Assembly: GCA_050247515.1 (NCBI GenBank)
Contig: JBFWUB010000016.1
Coordinates: 50,613 to 114,612, forward strand
Length of the DNA stretch: 64,000 bases
Direction: 5' to 3'
Source of the DNA: RAM1 sp050247515
GTDB lineage: Bacteria; Pseudomonadota; Gammaproteobacteria; Burkholderiales; Burkholderiaceae_C
Shown: positions 39,519 through 47,800 of the stretch, one piece after another
How positions within the stretch are numbered: position 1 is the first letter of the stretch
How the letters are laid out: the number at the start of each line of letters is the position of its first letter
Translations under genes and position numbers: made by a program
Notes under the pieces: generated by a model
What the model saw: the letters and a program-made list of their open reading frames with translations, nothing else
The model's database searches: none
What the model was told of the DNA's origin: nothing

Positions 39519-41006
39519 TCAGGCCCACGACATGGCCGACAGGTCGTTCACAAAAATGGGCATGTTGGCCCACAGGCCCTTGACGTTCTTGTTGGCCACC
39601 GTGACCCACTGCGGCTGGTACAGGTAACCGTGCACGGCGTCGTCGGCCACCAGGCGCTGGATGTCGGCCAGGATCTTGTTGCGCTCGGCGGCGTTGGCGG
39701 TCTGCTTGTACTTGTCGTACAGCGCGTTGAATTTGGTGGACTCGTAGTTCCAGTAGTAGCCGGGGCGCGAGAAGTTGCCCAGGTCAAACGGCTCCACATG
39801 CGAAATGATGGTCATGTCGTAGTTCTTGTTGCCGTAGGTGCCCGACAGCCACTGCGCCCATTCCACGTTCTGCAGCTTGGCCTTGATGCCGACCTTGTCG
39901 AGCATGGAGGCGATCACCTCACCGCCCTGGCGCGCATACGGCGGCGGCGGCAGCGTGATGGTCAGCTCCAGGTTGGTCACGCCGGCTTCCTTGAGCAGGG
40001 CGCGGGCCTTGTCGGGGTCGTAGGCGTTGACCTTGGTCAGGTCCACATAGCCGGGGGCACTGGGCACGTAGTAGCTGCCGATGGGCGAGCCGTAGCCGTC
40101 GCCCGCGCCCTGGATCACGGCCTTGCGGTCGATCGCCATGTTGATGGCGCGGCGCACGCGCACGTCGTCCAGCGGCTTTTTCTTGTTGTTCAGCGCCAGG
40201 ATGGTCTTGGCGCGCGAGCCGCTGGCCATGACCTGGAACTTCGGGTTGGTCTTGAACTGCGGCACGCTGCGCGGCGTGACGCGGGGGAACGCGTCCACGT
40301 CGCCGGCCAGCAGCGCGGCCACCTGGGCGGCCGGGTCGGCAATGAAGCGGAACGTGGCGCGTTTGATCTTGATGCTGCCTGCGTTGCGGTGGCCGTCCCA
40401 TTTGCTCAGCACCACGGACGAGCCCTTGACCCAGTTGTCCAGCTTGTAGGGGCCGGTGCCCACGGGCTTGGTGGTGTTGGTGTCCACGCTCTTGGGCTCC
40501 ACGATGATGGCCGTGGCCTGGCCCATCAGGAACAGGAAGTCGGGGTCGATTTCCTTGGTCAGCAGCACCACGGTGTGCTCATCCACCACCTGGGTGGTGA
40601 TGGCGGCGAAGGTGCGCTTGTCCTTGTTGGTGCTCTTTTCGCCGCCGGCGCGGTCAAACGAAAACTTGACGGCCTGCGCGTTGAACGGCTCGCCGTTCTG
40701 AAACTTGACGCCTTTGCGCAGCCTGAAGGTGTAGGTGCGCAGGTCGGGCGAGACTTCCCAGCTTTCGGCCAGCAGCGGCGTGACGCTGCCGTCCGGGTTG
40801 ATCTTGGTCAGGGTCTCGTAGATGTTGTACAGCGTGACTTCGCCGATGGACGAGGCGGCGGCGGCGGTCGGGTCCAGGCCCACCGGCTCCAGCGCCATGG
40901 CCAGCACGATGGCGTCTTTTTTGCTCTGGGCCAGTGCGCCCTGGGGCAGGGCCAGCGGCACGGAGGCCAGGGCGGCGGTGGACAGCAGGGTGCGACGGTT
41001 CAGCAT
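39519..41006 (-). CDS. ABC transporter substrate-binding protein, peptide/nickel family
   Basis: A 495-residue binding protein of SBP family 5. The N-terminus NRRTLLSTAALASVPLAL is a signal peptide with an Arg-Arg pair that could route it through Tat. TYTFRLRKGVKFQNGEPFNAQAVKFSFDR in outline is the family signature, with further blocks VRRAINMAIDRKAV and NYDMTIISHVEPFDL. It follows the ATPase genes by 62 bp and is the fifth gene of the run. Confidence 0.92.
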   Translation of the reverse strand: MLNRRTLLSTAALASVPLALPQGALAQSKKDAIVLAMALEPVGLDPTAAAASSIGEVTLYNIYETLTKINPDGSVTPLLAESWEVSPDLRTYTFRLRKGVKFQNGEPFNAQAVKFSFDRAGGEKSTNKDKRTFAAITTQVVDEHTVVLLTKEIDPDFLFLMGQATAIIVEPKSVDTNTTKPVGTGPYKLDNWVKGSSVVLSKWDGHRNAGSIKIKRATFRFIADPAAQVAALLAGDVDAFPRVTPRSVPQFKTNPKFQVMASGSRAKTILALNNKKKPLDDVRVRRAINMAIDRKAVIQGAGDGYGSPIGSYYVPSAPGYVDLTKVNAYDPDKARALLKEAGVTNLELTITLPPPPYARQGGEVIASMLDKVGIKAKLQNVEWAQWLSGTYGNKNYDMTIISHVEPFDLGNFSRPGYYWNYESTKFNALYDKYKQTANAAERNKILADIQRLVADDAVHGYLYQPQWVTVANKNVKGLWANMPIFVNDLSAMSWA

Positions 41007-41068
41007 GATTTCACTCCAGGGAAAAAGCCACTACAAAAGGTCTGGCCCGGCGGGCACAGGATTCAACA

Positions 41069-41950
41069 TCATCCGCGAGATGGTTCGGGTTGTGCAAGTG
41101 GGATTTGATCATGACCCGATGTGCTTTGGCGCCGCCGGTTGCGCCCGGGCTGCGCTTGCGGCACGGCGTCCAGCAGGGCGCGGGTGTAGGGGTGCTCGGC
41201 GGCGGTGAAAAGGCGCTCGGGCGGGCCCTGCTCGACAATGCGGCCCTGCCACAGCACCGCGACCTCGTGGCACAGGTGGTGCACCACGGCCAGGTCGTGG
41301 CTGATCAGCATGTAGGTCACGCCAAATTCGGCCTGCAGGTCCTGCATGAGGTTCAGCACCTGGGCCTGCACGGATACGTCCAGCGCGCTCACCGGCTCGT
41401 CGGCCACGATCAGGCGCGGGCGCGTGATCAGCGCGCGGGCAATGGCAATGCGCTGGCGCTGGCCGCCGGAAAATTCATGCGGGTATTTGTCCAGGTCGCT
41501 GGCGCGCAGGCCCACCGAGGCCAGCACCTCACCCGCGCGCTTGCGCTGGTCGGCGCGCGACATCTTCCCGTCTCTGTCGCCCTGGGCGGCCAGTGGTTCG
41601 CCCACGATGCGCTCCACCGTCTGGCGCGGGTCCAGCGAGCCATACGGGTCCTGGAACACCATCTGGAAGTCGCGGCGCGCGGCGCGCAGCTCGCTCACAC
41701 CCAAGGTGTGCAGGTCGCGGCCCAGCATGTGGACGGTGCCGGCCGTGGGCTTGTCCAGCGCCATGACCAGCCGCGCGAGTGTGGATTTTCCCGAGCCCGA
41801 TTCACCCACAATGCCCAGGCTGCGCCCGGCCTCGATGGTGAAGCTCACGCCGTTGAGTGCCTTGACGGTGGGCGGCGGGCCGAACAGCTTTTCACGCGGC
41901 ATCTGGTACTCGCGCGTCAGGTCTTTCACCTGCAACAGGGGGGCCGTCAT
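41069..41950 (-). CDS. Dipeptide/oligopeptide ABC transporter ATPase, DppF/OppF-like
   Basis: A 293-residue ATPase with Walker A GESGSGKSTLARLV, Q-loop MVFQDPYGSLDPR, signature FSGGQRQRIAIARAL, Walker B LIVADEPVSALD and His in MLISHDLAVVHH. The tail after HPYTRALLDAVPQ is short and polar. It overlaps the DppD-like gene by 4 bp. Confidence 0.92.
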   Translation of the reverse strand: MTAPLLQVKDLTREYQMPREKLFGPPPTVKALNGVSFTIEAGRSLGIVGESGSGKSTLARLVMALDKPTAGTVHMLGRDLHTLGVSELRAARRDFQMVFQDPYGSLDPRQTVERIVGEPLAAQGDRDGKMSRADQRKRAGEVLASVGLRASDLDKYPHEFSGGQRQRIAIARALITRPRLIVADEPVSALDVSVQAQVLNLMQDLQAEFGVTYMLISHDLAVVHHLCHEVAVLWQGRIVEQGPPERLFTAAEHPYTRALLDAVPQAQPGRNRRRQSTSGHDQIPLAQPEPSRG

Positions 41951-42942
41951 GCCGTTGCCTCCGCCTGCAGTTCAGCCGCCACGGCGTCCAGCCGGATGCA
42001 GCGCACGGCGTGGTCGTCGCCCACTGCCACGGCCGGCGGCGGCGTGGTGTGGCATTCGGCCACGGTGTAGCGGCAGCGCCCTGCAAACGGACAGCCGGCG
42101 GGCAGGTCCACCAGCTCGGGCACGGTGCCGGCAATAGTCACCAGCCGCTGCCCGCGCGCCGAGCCCAGGCTGGGCCGCGCACCGAACAGGCCGCGTGAAT
42201 ACGGGTGCATCTTGTGCGCGAATACCTCGTCGGTCGGCCCGCTTTCGACCACGCTGCCGCCGTACATCACCAGCATGCGGTCCACGTTCTGTGCGATCAC
42301 GCCCAGGTCGTGCGAGATCAGCATCAGCGCCATGCCGCGTTCGGCCACCAGCTCGCTGATCAGGTCCAGGATCTGCTGCTGGATGGTCACGTCCAGCGCG
42401 GTGGTGGGTTCATCGGCGATCAGCAGGTCGGGGCCGCAGGCCAGCGCCATGGCAATGGTGATGCGCTGGCGCTGCCCGCCGGAGAACTGGTGCGGGTAGG
42501 CGTCGATGCGCCGTGCGGCGTCCGGTATGCCCACGCGGTCCAGCAGCGCGATGGCCTGCTTGCGCGCCTCGGCCGCGGATACGCCGCGGTGCAGGCGCAG
42601 GGGCTCTGCCACCTGGCGGCCAATGCTGTGCACCGGGTTCAGCGCCGTCATGGGCTCCTGGAAGATCATGCCGATGCGGTTGCCGCGGATGCGGCACAGC
42701 TCGCTGTCTTTTTTGCCCACCAGCTCTTCGCCGTCAAAGCGGATGCTGCCGGTGATGCGTGCGCTGTCGGGCAGCAGGCCCATGAGCGACATGACGGTGA
42801 TCGATTTGCCGCAGCCCGATTCACCGATCAGGCCCAGCGTTTGTCCGCGCTCCAGCGAAAAGCTCACGCCGCGCACGGCCTCGGCCAGGCCACGCTGGGT
42901 TTGCAGGCGCACGTGCAGGTTGTTGACTTCCAGCAATGCCAT
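41947..42942 (-). CDS. Dipeptide/oligopeptide ABC transporter ATPase, DppD/OppD-like
   Basis: A 331-residue ATPase with GESGCGKSITVMSLMGLL, MIFQEPMTALNPV, FSGGQRQRITIAMALAC, LIADEPTTALDVTIQQQ, and the C-terminal oligopeptide-ATPase region with cysteines (LPAGCPFAGRCRYTVAECHT), typical of the iron-sulfur or zinc-binding tail of DppD. Its start meets the permease stop at base 42942. Confidence 0.92.
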   Translation of the reverse strand: MALLEVNNLHVRLQTQRGLAEAVRGVSFSLERGQTLGLIGESGCGKSITVMSLMGLLPDSARITGSIRFDGEELVGKKDSELCRIRGNRIGMIFQEPMTALNPVHSIGRQVAEPLRLHRGVSAAEARKQAIALLDRVGIPDAARRIDAYPHQFSGGQRQRITIAMALACGPDLLIADEPTTALDVTIQQQILDLISELVAERGMALMLISHDLGVIAQNVDRMLVMYGGSVVESGPTDEVFAHKMHPYSRGLFGARPSLGSARGQRLVTIAGTVPELVDLPAGCPFAGRCRYTVAECHTTPPPAVAVGDDHAVRCIRLDAVAAELQAEATA

Positions 42943-43808
42943 CAGCGTTTCCTTGCAAGCCGGGGGTCCAGCAGGTCGCGCAGACCGTCGCCCAGCAGGT
43001 TCAGGCCCAGCACCGCGAATGCGATGGCCAGGCCCGGGAACACGGCCAGCAGCGGCGCCTGGAACATCAGCGTCTGCGCCTCACTGAGCATGCGGCCCCA
43101 GGACGGCTGCGGCGGCTGCGTGCCCAGGCCCAGGTACGACAGCGCGGCCTCGGCCAGGATGGCAATTGCAAAGCGGATGGTGGCCTGCACGATCAGCACC
43201 GAGGCGATGTTGGGCAGCACGTGTTCCATGGTGATGCTGAACGCGCCCTTGCCGCAGGCACGCGCGGCCAGCACAAATTCGCGCGACCAGATGGCATTGG
43301 CCGACGCGCGCGTGATGCGCGCAAAGGTCGGGATGTTGTAGATGCCGATGGCGATGATGGCGTTGACAATCCCCGCGCCGAACACCGCCGTCATCATGAT
43401 GGCCGACAGGATGGCCGGGAACGCAAAGCTGAAGTCCGACAGCCGCATGATGGCTTCCTCGATCCAGCCGCGCCGCGCCGCGGCCAGCAGGCCCAGCGCC
43501 GTGCCGACCACCAGGCCAATGCCCACCGCGATCACGCCCACCAGGATGGAGCTGCGCGCGCCCACCAGCAGCAGCGACGCCACGTCGCGGCCATACGGGT
43601 CGGTGCCCAGCCAGTGTTCTGCGCCGGGTGGCAACAGTTTTCTGGACATTTCCACGTCATAGGGCGAGCCCGGCGTCCATACCAGCGACAGACCCGCCAT
43701 GGCGATCAACAGCACCGTCAGCACCGCGCCGATCACGAAGGCGCGATGGCCCAGGGCCCGTTTCCAGAAGCCCGGTGCTGCCTGGGTTGGCAATGCGGTG
43801 GCAGTCAT
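42942..43808 (-). CDS. Dipeptide-type ABC transporter permease, DppC-like
   Basis: A 288-residue membrane protein with the DppC hallmarks: N-terminal cytoplasmic segment, a first helix (FVIGAVLTVLLIAMAGLSLV), then HWLGTDPYGRDVASLLLVGAR and the EAA loop EFVLAARACGKGAFSITMEHVLPN in outline. It overlaps the DppB gene by 4 bp. Confidence 0.92.
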   Translation of the reverse strand: MTATALPTQAAPGFWKRALGHRAFVIGAVLTVLLIAMAGLSLVWTPGSPYDVEMSRKLLPPGAEHWLGTDPYGRDVASLLLVGARSSILVGVIAVGIGLVVGTALGLLAAARRGWIEEAIMRLSDFSFAFPAILSAIMMTAVFGAGIVNAIIAIGIYNIPTFARITRASANAIWSREFVLAARACGKGAFSITMEHVLPNIASVLIVQATIRFAIAILAEAALSYLGLGTQPPQPSWGRMLSEAQTLMFQAPLLAVFPGLAIAFAVLGLNLLGDGLRDLLDPRLARKR

Positions 43809-44755
43809 ATGTCGCTGGCTTTCACACGCGGGTCAATCACGGCATAGAGCACATCCACGATGAAGTTGACGATCACCACCATGGCGGCCAGCAGCATCAC
43901 GCAGTTGCGCACCACGATCACGTCGCGGTTGGAGATGGACTGGAAGATCAGCCGGCCCAGGCCCGGCAGGTAGAACACGTTTTCCACCACGATGGTGCCG
44001 GCCAGCAGCTCGGCGAACTGCAGGCCCATCACGGTGATGACGGGGATCAGTGCATTGCGCAGCACATGGCCCCACAGCGTGGCGCGCTGCGACAGGCCCT
44101 TGGCCCGCGCGGTGCGCACGAAATCTTCACGCAGCACCTCCAGCACGGCCGAGCGCGTGATGCGCGCCAGGATCGCCGCCTGCACCACCGCCAGCGAAAT
44201 GGCGGGCAGCAGCAGCGCCATGATGCCGCCGCCAATGCCGTCCTCCCATCCCGGAAAGCCGCCCGCGGAGAACCATTTGAGGTGCACCGAAAACAGCAGG
44301 ATCAGCAAGATGGCAAACCAGAAATTGGGGATGGCAATGCCCACCTGCGTCAGGCCCATCAGGCCCACGTCACCCAGCTTGTTGTGGCGCGCTGCGGCAT
44401 AGATGCCGGCGGCCAGCGCCAGCACGGTGGTGATGGCCATGGCCATGAAGGCCAGTGGGACGGTGACCGTCAGCCGCTCCAGCACCAGCTCGGACACCGG
44501 CGTGCTGTAGGCGTAGCTGATGCCCAGATCACCGCTGAGCAGGCCGGTGATCCAGTCCCAGTAGCGCTGCGCGGCGGGCTGGTCCAGACCGAGCTTGGTG
44601 GCCAGCGCCGCCACGGCGTCGGGCGTGGCGTCGGGGCCCATCAGGATCTGCGCGGCATTGCCCGGCAGGATCTCCAGCACCAGAAACACCACTACCGACG
44701 CCCCGATCAGCGTGGCGATCAGGGTCAGGAGGCGCTTGAGCAGGAAAAGACTCAT
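43805..44755 (-). CDS. Dipeptide-type ABC transporter permease, DppB-like
   Basis: A 316-residue membrane protein with the DppB start (LLKRLLTLIATLIGASVVVFL), AAQRYWDWITGLLSGDLGISY, and the EAA loop REDFVRTARAKGLSQRATLWGHVLRN in outline. It is the first gene of an eight-gene leftward run (two permeases, two ATPases, binding protein, amidase, TPR protein, hydrolase). The 143 bp upstream hold no convincing promoter that I can point to. Confidence 0.92.
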   Translation of the reverse strand: MSLFLLKRLLTLIATLIGASVVVFLVLEILPGNAAQILMGPDATPDAVAALATKLGLDQPAAQRYWDWITGLLSGDLGISYAYSTPVSELVLERLTVTVPLAFMAMAITTVLALAAGIYAAARHNKLGDVGLMGLTQVGIAIPNFWFAILLILLFSVHLKWFSAGGFPGWEDGIGGGIMALLLPAISLAVVQAAILARITRSAVLEVLREDFVRTARAKGLSQRATLWGHVLRNALIPVITVMGLQFAELLAGTIVVENVFYLPGLGRLIFQSISNRDVIVVRNCVMLLAAMVVIVNFIVDVLYAVIDPRVKASDI

Positions 44756-44898
44756 GTGTAAGGCAAGGGGCCGCTGGTGTGGACAGCGTCCTTGGGGATA
44801 ACGCCAGCGACTGTTTTTATGCCGCTAGCTTATCCGCAAAACCCGGGCCGCCAGCCGTGGCGATGCGAAGTCCATGCCAGGCCCGAGTGCCAGGCACT

Positions 44899-47800
44899 TT
44901 AGTTGCAGCTTCGTGCGGGATCGGCGCTGCCGGGCACGCAGGCTTCGTTGCTGGACGCCTGCGCGCCCGTCATCTGCTGGCGCAGCGACTGCAAGGTTAC
45001 GGGGCCTTCAAAGGCCCAGCTGCCCAGGTAGCTGCTGCCGGGGGCCACGTAACGCACCAGCTCGGTGGGCACCAGCGCGGGGCCGCCGGGTGTGACTGGT
45101 GTGCTTGGGGAAGGCGCCGGTGCACCACCGGCGTTGCCGCCGGGTGCGCCCGGTATGGCGCCACCACCGCCGCTATCGGGTGAGGGTGCCGGGCCGGGTG
45201 CGGGGGCGGGGGCGGGGGCGGGGGCCGGCGCTGGCGGCGCAGGTACCGAAGGGACAGGCGCCGGTGCGGGCGGGGGCGGGACGGGGGCAGGGGCAGGCGG
45301 GGGCGGGACGGCCGCTTCGTAGATATTGGCGGTGGTGGCCGCCGTTGTGTTGGTCAGCACGTAGTTGCCCACGTCCGCGCCGCCCAGTGTGATGCCGGTG
45401 ATGGCAACCGGCCGGGCCAGGCCAGGGTTGGGCGAATCAAAGGCGCCGCTGGCCGCCGTCACGCTCAGCACGTCCGCGCCGATCCGGCCGGTGAAGGCGG
45501 CTGTGCCCGTCACCAGCGTCGCGGTGGTCGTGCCGTCTTCCACCTTGTCCTGGGCGGTGATGCCGGTGACGGCGGTGATGCTGGCGGGTGTGATGTCGGC
45601 CGTGGTGGCGGCAGTGGTGTTGAAGCTGTAGTTGCCGGCATCCAGGCCGGTCACGTTGATGCCGGTGACGTTCACGGCCTTGCCGTTGCCCACATTCCGG
45701 TCGGCGAACGTGGCGGCTGTGTTGCCCAGCGCCAGCGCATCGCCGGTCACCCGGTCGTCGCTGAGCGTGACGCTTGCGTTCGTGGTGCCGTCATACACAC
45801 GGTTCTGGCCGGTAGCCGACACCGTCAGCGCGCGCGCGGTGATGTCGGCGGTGGTGGCAGCCGTGGTGTTGGCGCTGTAGTTGGCCGCGTCGGTGCCGGT
45901 CAGCTGGATGCCGGTGACGCTGACGGCCTTGCCTGTGCCCACATGCTTGTCCGCGAAGCTGGCGCCGCCATGGCCCAGCGTCAGCACGTCGCCGGCCAGC
46001 CGGTTGTCGCTGAGCGTGACGGTGGCGCTGGTGGTGCCGTCGTACACACGGTTCTGGCCGGCAGCGGCCACCGTCAGCGCGCGCGCGGTGATGTCGGCGG
46101 TCGTGGTGGCTGTGGTGTTGAAGCTGTAGTTGCCGGCGTCGGTGCCGGTCACGTTGATGCCGGTGACGCTCACCGCTTTGGCGGTGCCGACGTTCTTGTC
46201 GGCGAAAGTCGCGCCGGTGTTGCTCAGGGCCAGCACGTCGCCGGCCACGCGGTTGTCGGTGAGCGTGACCGTGGCGCTGGTCGTGCCGTCGTAGACGCGG
46301 TTCTGGCCGGTAGCGCCCACGGTCAACGCGCGCGCGGTGATGTCGGCCGACGTGGTGGCCGTGGTGTTGAAGCTGTAGTTGCCCGCGTCGGTGCCGGTGA
46401 CGTTGATACCGGTGACGCTGACTGCTTTGCCCGTGCCGACGTTTTTATCGGCAAATGCCGCTGTCGAGGCGATGCTCAGCACGTCGCCCGCCACGCGGTT
46501 GTCGCTCAGCGTGACCGTGGCGCTGGTCGTGCCGTCATACACGCGGTTCTGGCCGGCAGCGGCTACCGTCAGCGCGCGCGCGGTGATGTCGGCGGCCGTG
46601 GTGGCTGTGGTGTTGAAGCTGTAGTTGCCGGCGTCGGTGCCGGTCACGCTGATGCCGGTGACGCTCACGGGCTTGGCGGTGCCGACGTTCTTGTCGGCGA
46701 AGGTCGCGCCGGCATTGCTCAGGGTCAGTACATCGCCGGCCACGCGGTTGTCGCTCAGCGTGACGGTGGCGCTGGTGGTGCCGTCATACACACGGTTCTG
46801 GCCGGTGGCGGCCACCGTCAGCGCGCGCGCGGTGATGTCGGCCGTGGCAACAGCGGTGGTGTTGAAGGTGTAGTTGCCNNNNNNNNNNCGCTCAGCGTGA
46901 CGGTGGCGCTGGTGGTGCCGTCATACACACGGTTCTGGCCGGTGGCGGCCACCGTCAGCGCGCGCGCGGTGATGTCGGCCGTGGCAACAGCGGTGGTGTT
47001 GAAGGTGTAGTTGCCCGCGTCGGTGCCGGTCACGTTGATGCCGGTGACATTGATCGTCCTTGCTGTGCCGGCATTCTTGCTGGCAAAGCTGGCCGCGGCG
47101 TGGCTCAGGTCCAGCGCATCGCCTGCCACCCGGTTGTCGCCCAGCGTCACGCTGGCGCTGGTGGTGCCGTCATACACGCGGTTCTGACCCGTGGCGCTGA
47201 CGGTCAGTGCACGCGCCGTGATGTCGGCCGCGGTGGCCGCCGTGGTGTTGAAGGTGTAGTTGCCCGCATCGGCGCCCCCCAGGGTGATGCCGGTCACACT
47301 GATGGCCTTGGCGGTGCCCACGTTCTTGTCGGCAAAGCTGGCGGTCGAGGCGATGCTCAGCGTGTCGCCGGCCACGCGGTTGTCGCTGAACGTCACGCCG
47401 GCATGGGTGGTGCCGTCGTACACGCGGTTCTGGCCCGTGGCCGTAATGGTCAGGGCACGCGCCGTGATGTTGGCGGTGGTGACTGCGGTGGTGTTGAAGC
47501 TGTAGTTGCCGGCGTCGGTGCCGGTCACGCTGATGCCGGTGACGCTCACGGGCTTGGCGGTGCCGACGTTCTTGTCGGCGAAAGTCGCGCCGGCATTGCT
47601 CAGGGTCAGTACATCGCCGGCCACGCGGTTGTCGCTCAGTGTGACGGTGGCGCCGGTGGTGCCGTCATACACACGGTTCTGGCCGGTGGCGCCCACGGTC
47701 AGCGCGCGCGCCGTGATGTCAGCCGTGGCGACCGCAGTCGTGTTGAAGGTGTAGTTGCCGGCGTCAGTGCCGGTCACGTTGATGCCGGTGACGTTCACTG

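Noticed and set aside
39504..41108. Plus-strand open frame of 534 residues opposite the peptide-binding protein
   Set aside because: Composition is that of an antisense frame in GC-rich DNA; the minus strand matches SBP family 5 throughout.
45201..45306. G-rich tract as a possible quadruplex regulator
   Set aside because: It is the coding sequence of the Pro/Ala stalk of TpsA, and its composition is explained by proline and alanine codons.
45943..47010. Plus-strand frames repeating every 249 bp
   Set aside because: They are antisense images of the YDG repeats, with no ribosome sites.
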